A stretch of 54,604 bases of DNA from Candidatus Desulfosporosinus nitrosoreducens (lineage in GTDB: Bacteria; Bacillota; Desulfitobacteriia; Desulfitobacteriales; Desulfitobacteriaceae): the NCBI RefSeq assembly GCF_030954495.1, contig NZ_JAVHUW010000039.1, positions 1 to 54,604 on the forward strand. The letters run 5' to 3'. Every line of letters begins with the position of its first letter. The first letter of the stretch is position 1. The translations under genes and the position numbers were made by a program. Shown here piece after piece: positions 11,201 to 20,290 of this stretch. The notes beneath the pieces were generated by a model. It saw nothing but the letters and a program-made list of their open reading frames with translations. It was not told the DNA's origin and searched no databases.

Positions 11201-12073
11201 CTACTGTTTCTCCAGTATGTCTTTTACAATTTCAGGAACTTCAAAAGGCAATTCAGCTACCCTTGCACCTGCTAAAGTCAAAGCTTCCACTTTGCCTTTA
11301 TAAGTTCCATTGCCCCGCTCGATAATTGCCCCCGCATGTCCCATTCGTTTGCCGGGAGGTGCGCTTTTTCCGGCTATATAGGCAACCACTGGTTTCGTCA
11401 TTTCTTTAATAAACAGGGAAGCCTCTTCTTCAGCGTTTCCGCCGATCTCTCCAATGAGAACAACCACCTTAGTTTCCGGATCTTGATCGAATTTCCTCAA
11501 GACATCTACAAAGGTAAGTCCTACTACCCGGTCTCCTCCCATCCCTACAACAGTGGATTGTCCAATGCCCCGGGCTGTCAGATTCCCGACGATTTCGTAG
11601 GTCAGAGTTCCTGAACGGGCCACAACACCTACCGAGCCTGGAATAAAAAATTGATTGGGCGGTATGCCTATCTTGCATTTTCCGGAAGATACAATGCCAA
11701 ACGTATTGGGACCAATAACAACCGCATTAACCCGTTTAGCATAAGCGACAATTGTCATTTCATCGTGCACCGGAATATGCTCAGTGACCACTACAACAAC
11801 CTTTATGCCGGCCTCTAAGGCTTCTAAGACTGCATCCTTGGCAATAGGCGCCGGAACAAAAATAACCGACGCGTCAATTCTATGCTCTTCACAAGCTGCC
11901 CGCACACTGTCATAGACCGGAACACCCTCAAGAATAGACCCGCCTTTCCCCGGGGAAGTGCCAGCCACAATATTTGTTCCATAGGCTAACATCTGCTTTG
12001 TATGGAAAATACCCTGTTTGCCGGATATTCCCTGGACCATTACATTCGTAGTTTCATCAATTATGATGGCCAT
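11201..12073 (-). CDS. sucD: Succinate-CoA ligase alpha subunit
   Basis: 290 residues, the standard length. The alpha subunit binds CoA and carries the active-site phosphohistidine, here in GHAGAIIERGNGT near the C-terminus. An N-terminal Rossmann region contains VQGISGKQGIFHTKQM. Together with SucC it interconverts succinyl-CoA and succinate with phosphorylation of ADP or GDP. It starts after AAAGGAGGG and lies 61 bases after sucC. No other citric-acid-cycle genes adjoin the pair. Confidence 0.96.
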   Translation of the reverse strand: MAIIIDETTNVMVQGISGKQGIFHTKQMLAYGTNIVAGTSPGKGGSILEGVPVYDSVRAACEEHRIDASVIFVPAPIAKDAVLEALEAGIKVVVVVTEHIPVHDEMTIVAYAKRVNAVVIGPNTFGIVSSGKCKIGIPPNQFFIPGSVGVVARSGTLTYEIVGNLTARGIGQSTVVGMGGDRVVGLTFVDVLRKFDQDPETKVVVLIGEIGGNAEEEASLFIKEMTKPVVAYIAGKSAPPGKRMGHAGAIIERGNGTYKGKVEALTLAGARVAELPFEVPEIVKDILEKQ

Positions 12074-12134
12074 TTTCCAGCCCTCCTTTTAACTTTTCAA
12101 CATCTACGAGTGCCAAAGTCTCCCGCTCCGAACT

Positions 12135-13247
12135 TTATCCGGCAAGCTCAACTGCTTTTTTAATGGCGTCCTGCATGAAATCATAAGCCTCAATTCCAGC
12201 TTCCTTTAAAATGGCCCGTCCCGCATCCTGGTTCGTTCCCACTAAGCGAATCACCACCGGAACCGGGATGCCTATGTTCTTCTTGACTGAGGCAAAGGCT
12301 CTGGCAACGTCATCGCAACGGGTAATTCCGCCAAAGATATTTATGACGATTGCTTTGGGGTTTCTTGATAAAATAAGCTCAAGAGCCTTGGCGGTCCCTT
12401 CTTCGCCTGTTCCGCCGCCGGCATCAAGGAAGTTTGCCGATTTGCCGCCGAAATAGGCAATTGTATCCAATGTACCCATAGTAATCCCGGCACCGTTAGC
12501 CATAACTCCGATGTCCCCATCCAGTTCCACAAAAGAAAGCCCCAGGTCATGCGCTGCTTTTTCGGCGGCAGTGCGTTCTTCCACCCGCGGCAAATCCGAT
12601 TGCCGATAGAGCGCCTCATCATCAATCGTTACCTTGGAATCTGCCGCAATCACCCTGTCACCGCTGATTACCAAGGGGTTGATTTCAACAAGTTCGGCAT
12701 CTTTTTCAACGAAAAGTTTATATAGGCCTGTAATAATCTTGATCAACTCTTTGCCTTGTGGGCCGTTCAAGGCAATACCCATTTTTCGAACAACATCACT
12801 GGCGATAAATTTTTGCATCCCTAGTTCCACATCAATATGTTGTTTAATAATATGTTCTTCATCTACCTCTTCAATATCCATACCACCATGGGAAGAGGCA
12901 ATGAGCACAGGCTTTTTCGCTGACGCGTCAACTGTGAGGGATAAATACAATTCTTTATCAATTTGAAGCTTTTCTTCCACAAGGACATGGCTTACCGGCA
13001 AACCCTGTATCGTCATCCCAAACAATTCCCGGGCTGCTGCTCTTACTTCCTCCGGGGTATCGGCAAACTGAATTCCTCCGGCTTTTCCCCGCTTACCTGA
13101 CAAAACCTGGGATTTAACCACAACAGGGGCGCCTATCTCCCTCGCTGCTTGGGCAGCCTCATCTGGATTGCTAACCATTCGTCCTTTTGGAATCGGAATT
13201 CCAAACTCTGCGAATAGTTGCTTTCCCATGTATTCGAACATTTTCAC
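12135..13247 (-). CDS. sucC: Succinate-CoA ligase beta subunit (ADP/GDP-forming)
   Basis: 370 residues with an N-terminal ATP-grasp domain (KSQVLSGKRGKAGGIQFA, LVEEKL) and a C-terminal flavodoxin-like CoA-ligase domain (GGGTGEEGTAKALELIL, INIFGGITRCDDVA). The beta subunit binds the nucleotide and succinate. I keep GTG 13247 because GAGGGGAG lies 9-10 bases upstream; the ATG two codons later is the alternative. The upstream leader contains a hairpin followed by U residues, which may act as an attenuator (see 13326-13362). Confidence 0.95.
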   Translation of the reverse strand: MKMFEYMGKQLFAEFGIPIPKGRMVSNPDEAAQAAREIGAPVVVKSQVLSGKRGKAGGIQFADTPEEVRAAARELFGMTIQGLPVSHVLVEEKLQIDKELYLSLTVDASAKKPVLIASSHGGMDIEEVDEEHIIKQHIDVELGMQKFIASDVVRKMGIALNGPQGKELIKIITGLYKLFVEKDAELVEINPLVISGDRVIAADSKVTIDDEALYRQSDLPRVEERTAAEKAAHDLGLSFVELDGDIGVMANGAGITMGTLDTIAYFGGKSANFLDAGGGTGEEGTAKALELILSRNPKAIVINIFGGITRCDDVARAFASVKKNIGIPVPVVIRLVGTNQDAGRAILKEAGIEAYDFMQDAIKKAVELAG

Positions 13248-13325
13248 AAGTAGTTCTCCCCTCTCAACTTGTTAGTTACTACCTAGGTTTTACAATAGCT
13301 TTTCCCTGTACTCCTAAACGAAGTA

Positions 13326-13362
13326 CAAAAACCTCTCGTCTGGCAAACGACTGCGAGAGGTT
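13326..13362 (-). terminator. Leader hairpin/attenuator upstream of sucC
   Basis: On the minus strand AACCTCTCG pairs with CGAGAGGTT and is followed directly by TTTTTG, a complete rho-independent terminator signature. It lies about 80 bases before sucC. The region further upstream (13380-13440) holds TATAAT-like -10 boxes on the minus strand, and no minus-strand gene precedes it, so it should sit in the sucC 5' leader. The 5' arm could also pair with GAGAGGGGAG at the sucC ribosome-binding site. No known riboswitch class was recognised. Confidence 0.5.
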
Positions 13363-13588
13363 CCCATATTCGCATATAAATTATACAAAACAGCATTGAT
13401 TATATTATACAGGAGAGATTTCGCTAACGTAAGTGTTGTCCCAAAATATTTAATTTTCTAAAATATGCACCTGAAATCCCTCTCCTCGTTTCTGCCGTAT
13501 CGATTTAGCGGAGATTCGATGTAATGGGATTCTAAAAATTTTACTGCTTGCCCAGATCATTTGCACAAAAACGCTGGTTTGAACGTAG

Positions 13589-13616
13589 ACTAACTTAGGA
13601 CAAGGATCATATTTTA
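13589..13616 (+). promoter_or_regulatory. Candidate sigma-K-type promoter of the coat gene
   Basis: CATATTTTA (13608-13616) matches the mother-cell -10 pattern CATAnnnTA, with AC at 13589-13590, 17 bases upstream. It fits late sporulation expression of the CsxC-like gene, but the consensus is short. Confidence 0.4.
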
Positions 13617-13639
13617 TCTGAAGAGAGGGAAGAGAAATA

Positions 13640-14554
13640 ATGACAGATCGCAACTGTTGTCCACATGAGTGGATTCAATGCTCAACGTTTACTCCGGCTT
13701 GGGTTTCGGCCATGCCTCCAACTCCAGTTTCTCCTCAGCCGAATCCGGTCACACCCAATCCGGTTCTCCCCAGTTCGTCAACTCTCCCAATGTGCGCCCC
13801 TCTGGAATTGAGAAAAGTTGCCCCGCGCACACTTATAGTTACTGTGTCAATTCCTGCCGAATCGATTTTCACATTGCCGTCCAATGCACTGGAAATTAAA
13901 ATGATCAGGAAAAATCTAAAATTGACACAATGCCGCTTTTTTAATTCTCCTCCGCCTGCGCCGTGTATTCCTCATGACACTCCGAAATTATTCCTGGGAG
14001 GTTTCGTCCGCAAAGACATTCAGTATTCCGAACCGGCACGACAAACTGTAAACACAGTTGAAGGCTCTATAAAAGACTTTGTCATAGATCTGCCTTTCAC
14101 CTGTGTCGTTGATCTTGGCAATCTCCATGGAATATCTCCCACCCGCTTCAGCGGACAGCAGGAATATGAATTTTCCAGCACAACACCCCTTCCGCTTGGC
14201 TTCTCGACAAAGGACAAATTAATGTCGGGCGACATGACCGAATTCAACGCAGTAAGCCAAGAGTTCTATAATTCGTTGCCCAACTATGAGCTCATCTACA
14301 GTCAGATCCAGGACATGAATGATCCACTCGACCGCGTATCTATGGCAAATGGCCCCTTTGAAGAAGGTATTTTTAGAACTGTACAGGAAAAGATGGTCAT
14401 TTTGCTTCAGCTTCGGGTAACCTTCCCAAATGAATTTAACCCTCCGCCTGTGCATTGCACTTGTCAAAGTCAAGATCAGCCCATTAAGAATCCCTGCTGC
14501 CCCAATCCTATTTTCGCGGCGCTGGCAAAATTACTGAAATGCCTTATGAAATAG
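13640..14554 (+). CDS. CsxC-like spore coat/exosporium protein
   Basis: A 304-residue protein with a Pro/Ser-rich N-terminus (residues about 20-50) and Cys pairs at both ends (NCC, CTC, PCC). The middle reads like the SPOCS/DUF3794-type repeats of clostridial coat proteins such as CsxC: LEIKMIRKNLKLTQC, then LFLGGFVRKDIQYSEP and FVIDLPFTCVVDL. A GAGAGGGA ribosome site precedes ATG 13640, and a strong terminator follows. A sigma-K-like promoter upstream supports mother-cell expression. There is no signal peptide, as expected for coat proteins assembled from the mother-cell cytoplasm. Family placement is by pattern recognition. Confidence 0.7.
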   Translation: MTDRNCCPHEWIQCSTFTPAWVSAMPPTPVSPQPNPVTPNPVLPSSSTLPMCAPLELRKVAPRTLIVTVSIPAESIFTLPSNALEIKMIRKNLKLTQCRFFNSPPPAPCIPHDTPKLFLGGFVRKDIQYSEPARQTVNTVEGSIKDFVIDLPFTCVVDLGNLHGISPTRFSGQQEYEFSSTTPLPLGFSTKDKLMSGDMTEFNAVSQEFYNSLPNYELIYSQIQDMNDPLDRVSMANGPFEEGIFRTVQEKMVILLQLRVTFPNEFNPPPVHCTCQSQDQPIKNPCCPNPIFAALAKLLKCLMK

Positions 14555-14602
14555 CTAACAAGATAGCAAGATTAACCGCCTAACATCTTATGGCTTTTAT
14601 AG

Positions 14603-14650
14603 GCATCCTATATCGTGTTAACAGTTACCGCGATATGGGATGCTATTTTT
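14603..14650 (+). terminator. Terminator after the coat gene
   Basis: GCATCCTATATCG (14603-14615) pairs with CGATATGGGATGC (14631-14643), followed by TATTTTT. Confidence 0.85.
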
Positions 14651-14743
14651 GTTATGCATTATGCTATAATGGTCTATATAAAAATAACCTTGTACATACT
14701 ACAATAAAGGCCATTCTTTAAAAGAATTTAGGACAAGGGGTGG

Positions 14744-15703
14744 GTGCGGTTAATTATGTCTAATGATGTTTCCTATACCCCCGAAGAAGTCGCCAAAATC
14801 CTCAAGATTTCCAGGTTTACGGTTTATGAAATTATCAAGCGTGGCGAGTTAAAGGCCTATCATATTGGGCGCAAAGTCCGTGTTGAAGGAGCCGACATTG
14901 AAAGTTATAAACAAAAATTAAAAGGACTGCATTCCCCCGTATCTTCGCACACACCCCCTGCCCAATCTATAGGTTCATTTCATCAAGGGGAGTCCGAAGC
15001 GGCTTTAGTTATCTGCGGGCAGGATATTGTTCTGGATATCTTGACCCGTTATCTGGAGAAACAGTTCCCCCACGTTCGCTTCCTAAGACGCTACATAGGG
15101 AGCATTGATGGCCTCATGTCCCTCTATCGCGGGCTTGCCAATGTTGTCGCTGTCCATTTGTGGGACAGTGATACGGACGACTATAACATTCCTTATGTGC
15201 GAAGGATCTTGCCGGGACATTCAACTTATATAATCAATCTGCTTTTTCGAGTTGAGGGTTTTTATGTGGCTAAAGGCAACCCCAAAAGCATCCTTACTTG
15301 GAATGACTTAACCAAACCGGGTGTTCGCTTTGTCAACCGCGAAGTAGGGTCCGGGGCAAGGGTATTATTGGATGAACAACTGAGGATCTTGAAAATCCGC
15401 CACCAGGATATTCTCGGGTATTACGATGAGGAGATGACTCATCTGGCAATTGCCAGTAAAGTTGCGCGGGCGGAAGCGGACGTTGGTTTAGGAATCGAGA
15501 AAGTCGCGATGCAAGTTAATGATCTGGATTTTATTCCTTTGAAAAAGGAACGTTACGATTTGGTAATTCGTCAAGAGGACTTCGAGCGTCCTCATTTCCA
15601 GGCTTTAATAAGTATCCTGAAATCCCCCGCTTTTCAAAATGAAGTGTTAGGGATTGGAGGATATGACCTATCCAGTATAGGACAGATCATTGCCCAAGTA
15701 TAA
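14744..15703 (+). CDS. Excisionase-type HTH and PBP-like ligand-binding regulator
   Basis: About 315-319 residues; starts at GTG 14744 or ATG 14756 are both possible. Residues about 8-60 form an excisionase/MerR-type DNA-binding domain (YTPEEVAKILKISRFTVYEI and YHIGRKVRVEGADIESY). The rest, from about residue 80, is a periplasmic-binding-protein-like domain without signal peptide (FYVAKGNPK, FVNREVGSGARVLLDE, VGLGIEKVA). Such cytoplasmic one-component regulators resemble those tied to molybdate, tungstate or other oxyanions. The GSGAR motif is typical of that superfamily. A TATAAT box lies at 14665-14670. Its target is not evident; it is not operonic with ytaF because a terminator separates them. 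Confidence 0.8.
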   Translation: MRLIMSNDVSYTPEEVAKILKISRFTVYEIIKRGELKAYHIGRKVRVEGADIESYKQKLKGLHSPVSSHTPPAQSIGSFHQGESEAALVICGQDIVLDILTRYLEKQFPHVRFLRRYIGSIDGLMSLYRGLANVVAVHLWDSDTDDYNIPYVRRILPGHSTYIINLLFRVEGFYVAKGNPKSILTWNDLTKPGVRFVNREVGSGARVLLDEQLRILKIRHQDILGYYDEEMTHLAIASKVARAEADVGLGIEKVAMQVNDLDFIPLKKERYDLVIRQEDFERPHFQALISILKSPAFQNEVLGIGGYDLSSIGQIIAQV

Positions 15704-15723
15704 AAGACCTCTTGGAAACCAAG

Positions 15724-15753
15724 AGCGAGAGCTGTTAAATTGCTCTCGCTTTT
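15724..15753 (+). terminator. Terminator after the HTH-PBP regulator
   Basis: GCGAGAGC (15725-15732) pairs with GCTCTCGC (15742-15749) and runs into TTTT. It also rules out an early start for ytaF, whose reading frame stays open back to 15690. Confidence 0.85.
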
Positions 15754-15863
15754 GTCTTGCCGCCTATGCAATCTATTTATACCTGATCTTTATTAAGTCA
15801 AACACCACAGCTTTTCCCCTTGAATATTCTATCGTTGGATTCACGAGAAGGGGGAAAAGCGTA

Positions 15864-16496
15864 ATGCACATAATATCATCATTACTTGTAGGCCTGGCGG
15901 CAAACCTCGACAATTTTGGAGTAGGAATCAGTTACGGAACGCAAAAAATCCGCATTCCTTTCCTCTCCAATTTCTTTATCGCCATCTTATCAGGACTTGT
16001 TACCCTGCTTGCAGTCTTTACCGGTCACTTTTTAAGCAATTTTATTGCAATCGCCAATACTTTAGGAGCATGCCTGATTATTATCATCGGAATTTGGGTC
16101 GCGGTCCATAAGACAACAATAGATCATACTCTGCCGGCGGCCATCCCCGCCATGAAAACATACTCGATTTCAATTAAACCCTTAAGCACTATCGTTAAAA
16201 TAACAAAGAACCCTTCACTTGCCGACATGGACGCCAATGGCTTTATCTCTACAAAAGAAGCAGTGGCTTTGGGGTTAACCCTGTCTTTCAATTGCATTGC
16301 CACAGGAGTTGGAGCCGGGCTTACCGGACTTGCTCCCTTACCTTTAGCTATCTCTGTTTGTCTCTTTAGCATGCTGTCCATTAGTCTGGGATACTGGACC
16401 GGGTGGAAAACTGCTTCAAATCATTTTGAGCGCTATTCACAAACTCTCTCGGGAGCTTTGCTCATACTTATTGGCATCTACGAACTGCTAAATTGA
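15864..16496 (+). CDS. ytaF: Sporulation membrane protein YtaF (MntP-like)
   Basis: 210 residues from ATG 15864, which has AGAAGGGGG nine bases upstream. The frame is open upstream to 15690, but a terminator occupies that stretch. About six membrane helices are seen in two halves: SSLLVGLAANLDNFGVGISY opens the first, and KEAVALGLTLSFNCIATGVG opens the second. The D-N and N-C residues at equivalent positions resemble the cation sites of MntP and cadmium-resistance carriers. An acidic DMDANGF loop separates the halves. The family is conserved in spore formers; its ion is not known from the sequence. Confidence 0.85.
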   Translation: MHIISSLLVGLAANLDNFGVGISYGTQKIRIPFLSNFFIAILSGLVTLLAVFTGHFLSNFIAIANTLGACLIIIIGIWVAVHKTTIDHTLPAAIPAMKTYSISIKPLSTIVKITKNPSLADMDANGFISTKEAVALGLTLSFNCIATGVGAGLTGLAPLPLAISVCLFSMLSISLGYWTGWKTASNHFERYSQTLSGALLILIGIYELLN

Positions 16497-16633
16497 ATAC
16501 TTCGCTGGTTTTTTCTTCTTTTCCCGAATTCATCACATCCAGCCTAATCCACTAGCGCTTATGCCCGTGCTCATTCATAGTTATTCAATATATAATACTT
16601 CATGTCAAATTGTACAAAAACAAATAAATAAAG

Positions 16634-16658
16634 CTAAAAAGAGCCTTTAAAGGCTCTT
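16634..16658 (-). terminator. Terminator after the OpuAC-type chemoreceptor
   Basis: The palindrome AAGAGCCTTTAAAGGCTCTT (16639-16658) is followed on the minus strand by TTTTAGC. Confidence 0.75.
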
Positions 16659-16708
16659 GGCGAACTTTGATTTAAAATGGCTTTCTTTTAATTATGGGGT
16701 TTTCCAAA

Positions 16709-18673
16709 TCATACCTTAAGAGAATTCACATAGCGCAGGGCCTCTTCGCCGATACTTGCGCCTTTACTGATTTGCAGCAAAGCATTGTTTACACGGGGCA
16801 TGTCCAATTTAAAATGCTTAACAAGATCATATAATTCCGGGTTTTCTTTGCTTAAGCCTTTTTTAACGAGGGTAGCGCAATGATCTTCCTTGCCGAAAAC
16901 TTGTTTGGGATCACGCAAATACTTCAGGTCGTAAATACTGAACATATAGTGGGGCTGCCAACTTGTAATAATAATCCATTCTTGGTTGCTGATAGCGCTA
17001 TGCAGAGCTTTCAGCAACACGTCTTCTTCGTTGTACTCAATCATAAGCCCACTGACGGAATAGGCCTCGGCCAGTTCTCCCGCCATTCTGCCCAAACTGG
17101 TACGCCTTTGCAGTGTATAGAGTTTATTTCTGAATTTGTGGGAATATGGTTGTATTTCATCAAGACTATTAATGGTGACATAGGAAGGAACGACAACTCC
17201 CAGCCGGCAGCCATCTAAATTGGAGCCAAGATTCTCCAGGCGGTCTCCGTATTCCTCCTCCAGTCCCCGGCATGAAGGCAGCATCGGCGCAACCGTAAAA
17301 TCCGCTTTGCCCTCGGCTACCATTCTGAATATCTCCTGGTTGTTAACCAAGATACCTTCCGCAGCCAAACTCAATTTCCGTTTAATAACTTCTTTAAGCA
17401 CTTCTACTTGAAAACTGGATTCAATATATTCGTTGTAAGCAATTTTAATATATTGATAATCCTCTAACTGACCGGAAATACTTTCAATTTTCTTTGTCAA
17501 TTCACTGAAGCGCTCGGTTATATTCCCCATTGAATTGGCATTATCCTGCATCGTGGCATTTATCTCTTCAGCACTTGCCGCAGATTCTTGGCTGACTGCA
17601 GAAATACTTTCTATATCTGAGTTTACACTCTCAGTAAAAACAGTAAGATCATTGATTTTGGTGTAGATATTAAGAACCTCTTCCTCCACGACACTCATGG
17701 ACGCGCTAATATTCGCGAAGGCCGATTCGGTATTCTTTAAATGCTTTTCCTGATTAATGACATTTTCTTTATTGCTGTTAATAACCTCAATAGAACTGTC
17801 AACACTGCTATTGACTTTTTGGATTAGACTCCTGACTTTCGTCGCTGAAGCATTGGAATCCTCCGCTAATTTTTTCACTTCGCTGGCAACTACCGTAAAG
17901 CCCCTGCCTGCTTCTCCGGCGCGCGCGGCTTCAATAGCGGCATTTAGGGCAAGTAGATTAATTTGGGATGATATATTGGAAATCGTATCGACGATCAGGT
18001 TAATTTCATGAGCCATATTTTTTAATTGACTGATCACACTTTCAAACTGCTTAAATGATTCAATGGTTTCTAAAGAAGTGATGCTTTGAATCTTTAAAGC
18101 TTGATTGCCTTCGTCGACTGTGTGTCTTGTATTTTGAGAATTCTCCTGGATAAGCGTTATTTGTTCCTTGATCTCTAAGGCAAATTGATATATTTTCGTC
18201 ATGTTGTTCGATGCTTTCACGACGGAATTGGCAACTTCAGAGTTTCCCTGAGCCATATAATTCACTGCAGTGGCAATGTTCTCTGTCGCCTGAGATATGC
18301 TGTTAATATCTTTAGTTAAGTATATCCCCGTGTTACCCGCAATGCGAGCAACTCCATATATTTCGGAAATAACTTTTCGAATACTGCTCAGGTATTTTGC
18401 TAATTTCCCTTCAAGAATCCCGTCCTCCATTTCTCGTTGAGTATTGGAAAGGTCTCCGGATATCAGCTTATCGACAAGGGCGTCCGCTTCTACATTTCGA
18501 GATTTTTGATACTTAAACGACAGATGATCGCCAATAATTACAAAAACGAAAATTGCCATTTGGACAATGATAAAAACATAACTGCTTAGATTCTGATACC
18601 TCTTAGACAAATAAAAAACTAGACCGTTCAAAAGAACACAAACTATGGGAATGAGCAACGATTTTATTGCCAT
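16709..18673 (-). CDS. Chemoreceptor with C-terminal cytosolic OpuAC-like domain
   Basis: 654 residues. Two N-terminal helices (about 5-23 and 31-49) anchor it, with almost no external loop and no clear HAMP domain. A methyl-accepting signalling domain follows, with its tip [17 protein letters not shown]. From about residue 432 to the end it aligns throughout with the OpuAC betaine-binding protein encoded at 26904-27782: IKIAY versus [14 protein letters not shown] versus VPTYVNLDS, and [14 protein letters not shown] versus MFSKYDLKYLTDPK. This domain must be cytosolic. Cage aromatics differ: YINW is YNEY, DSWLP is APMLP, SPHW is QPHY. I infer a sensor of intracellular betaine or a related ligand that feeds CheA. 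It diverges from the PocR-AraC gene. Confidence 0.92.
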   Translation of the reverse strand: MAIKSLLIPIVCVLLNGLVFYLSKRYQNLSSYVFIIVQMAIFVFVIIGDHLSFKYQKSRNVEADALVDKLISGDLSNTQREMEDGILEGKLAKYLSSIRKVISEIYGVARIAGNTGIYLTKDINSISQATENIATAVNYMAQGNSEVANSVVKASNNMTKIYQFALEIKEQITLIQENSQNTRHTVDEGNQALKIQSITSLETIESFKQFESVISQLKNMAHEINLIVDTISNISSQINLLALNAAIEAARAGEAGRGFTVVASEVKKLAEDSNASATKVRSLIQKVNSSVDSSIEVINSNKENVINQEKHLKNTESAFANISASMSVVEEEVLNIYTKINDLTVFTESVNSDIESISAVSQESAASAEEINATMQDNANSMGNITERFSELTKKIESISGQLEDYQYIKIAYNEYIESSFQVEVLKEVIKRKLSLAAEGILVNNQEIFRMVAEGKADFTVAPMLPSCRGLEEEYGDRLENLGSNLDGCRLGVVVPSYVTINSLDEIQPYSHKFRNKLYTLQRRTSLGRMAGELAEAYSVSGLMIEYNEEDVLLKALHSAISNQEWIIITSWQPHYMFSIYDLKYLRDPKQVFGKEDHCATLVKKGLSKENPELYDLVKHFKLDMPRVNNALLQISKGASIGEEALRYVNSLKV

Positions 18674-18844
18674 CCAACAACACTCCTCACAATCTCAAGC
18701 TTGACTGCTTGGGTCTAAACTGCCGACAAGAGCTAATTTACAGAGTATTTTTCTCATTTCTCCGCTTATTTAAGAGGTTTTCACAATGTTGCGACGAAAT
18801 ATTATCTATTAATATAAATTTCATGGGACTTGCATCGTTTTGCT

Positions 18845-18978
18845 TTTATCCGCTGACTAATCCGCTCTAAGACTCCCGCTTCGGCAAGCGGTGAGTTAAG
18901 AGCGGCTAAGTCTCTGGATAAGTGCGACTAAGATTCAGATGGAGTTAAAACTCCACCTGAATCAAGTCTTCTTTATCC
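18845..18978 (+). repeat. Structured 134-bp repeat, copy A
   Basis: This noncoding stretch is nearly identical (about nine bases in ten by eye) to the reverse complement of 42690-42822. It holds a large hairpin: CCGCTCTAAGACTC with GAGTTAAGAGCGG around CGCTTCGGCAAGCG (18862-18905). A second hairpin pairs GATTCAGATGGAGTT with AACTCCACCTGAATC (18932-18963). It ends 24 bases before the PocR-AraC start codon. The hairpins resemble the palindromic ends of IS200/IS605-type elements, so it may be a non-autonomous derivative. Confidence 0.8.
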
Positions 18979-19002
18979 TAAACAGGCAGTGAGGGAACGT
19001 AA

Positions 19003-20280
19003 ATGACCACGAAAAATATCGAAACCTTCCTTGATCCGCAATACTTGGAGGAAATCCTCGGCAGCTTCTCGAAAGCTACGGGATTACACATAGAAGCTGT
19101 TAACAGAAAAGGGGAAACCCTGGCGATTTTGGGCAATAAAGAAAGAAATGATTTTTGCCAGTATGTCCGCAGCAATCTTAAAAGTGAAAAGAAATGTTTA
19201 GCCTCTTATAAAGAGGCAATTTTAGAAGCTTCCAAATGGAATGAGCCCTATTTTTTCCGCTGTCATGCCGGAATGATTATTTGGGCTGTTCCGATAATCT
19301 TTAATAACGTGTTTTTAGGAAGCATCATTTGCGGCCAAGTATTATTGTGGAAACCCGACGAATTCTTTCTGCGGGAATTAAAAAAATCCAACTCTAAATA
19401 TCTGGATGTTAAAACCCTGGAGCAAAAGGTCAAAGCCCTTCCCATATCCTCACCAGAGCAGTCTCAAGCCGCCGCCGATATGCTTTTTGTCGTTGTAAAT
19501 CACTTAGTAAAACGAAACATCCACACTCTGGAGGAGGAAACCGCCTATCATCAAAAACGTCTTCAAATCAAGACCGATCTGGAGAACAGGAAGAAGCATC
19601 ATACGAATGCCGAGTTTATTGATTACGGAAAATATTTAAAGAAAGAACGACGTTTTTTAAGTTATATACGACTTGGTGATAAAACCAGAGCTGAGAATTG
19701 TTTGAAGGATCTGTTGACCGACCTCTTAACTAAAACCGCCGGCGAAAGGACTACGCTCAAAGTACGTGTGCTTGAACTGGCCTCCTTATCCTCCAGGGCC
19801 GCCGTCGAAGGAGGAGCCGATCCGGAACGGGCTATGGCAATCTTAAAGGATTTCAATACCGAAATCGATAATATCGAACGCGTCGAGGAATTTTTCGTTA
19901 AAGTTCACAAAGTCATATCAACATTTCTGGAGGGAATTTTTAATCTTGCGGACAAAAAGCATCTCAGTTTAGTCACCAATGCCCGCAATTTCATCATTGA
20001 AAATTACTATAAGCCTTTAACACTCAAAGCTACTGCCGACTACCTTTTTATCAGCCCTTCTCATTTATCGCGTTTGTTCAGGATAGAATTAGATTGTACG
20101 TTTAACGATTACCTGACGAGAGTACGGGTTGAGAAGGCTGTCGAACTCTTAAAGAAACCCGAGTATAGCGTGGCGCAAGTCTCCAAGGCCATCGGGTTCA
20201 AGAATCAGAGTTATTTTGCCGAGATATTTCGAAAATATATTGGAGTAACTCCCCTAATCTACAAGAACAGCTTATTCTAG
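19003..20280 (+). CDS. PocR-domain AraC-family transcription regulator
   Basis: 425 residues. Residues about 8-170 form a PocR-type sensory domain: LEEILGSFSKATGLHIEAV at the start, then conserved cysteines in FCQYV, KKCLASY and FFRCHAG, and GSIICGQVLLW. A linker of charged helices follows. The C-terminal AraC domain (about 325-425) has two helix-turn-helices: LKATADYLFISPSHLSRLFR and VAQVSKAIGFKNQSYFAEIF. PocR controls propanediol and cobalamin genes in enteric bacteria, and the domain is common near corrinoid methyltransferases. The stop codon overlaps the ribosome site of the corrinoid gene, so the two form an operon. As an AraC protein it is a candidate for the direct repeats upstream of mtgA and opuAA. 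Confidence 0.9.
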   Translation: MTTKNIETFLDPQYLEEILGSFSKATGLHIEAVNRKGETLAILGNKERNDFCQYVRSNLKSEKKCLASYKEAILEASKWNEPYFFRCHAGMIIWAVPIIFNNVFLGSIICGQVLLWKPDEFFLRELKKSNSKYLDVKTLEQKVKALPISSPEQSQAAADMLFVVVNHLVKRNIHTLEEETAYHQKRLQIKTDLENRKKHHTNAEFIDYGKYLKKERRFLSYIRLGDKTRAENCLKDLLTDLLTKTAGERTTLKVRVLELASLSSRAAVEGGADPERAMAILKDFNTEIDNIERVEEFFVKVHKVISTFLEGIFNLADKKHLSLVTNARNFIIENYYKPLTLKATADYLFISPSHLSRLFRIELDCTFNDYLTRVRVEKAVELLKKPEYSVAQVSKAIGFKNQSYFAEIFRKYIGVTPLIYKNSLF

Positions 20281-20290
20281 GAGTGATATC

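Noticed and set aside
15690..15863. Upstream extension of ytaF by 58 codons
   Set aside because: The stretch contains the terminator of the preceding gene, lacks a ribosome site, and the ATG at 15864 has a good one.
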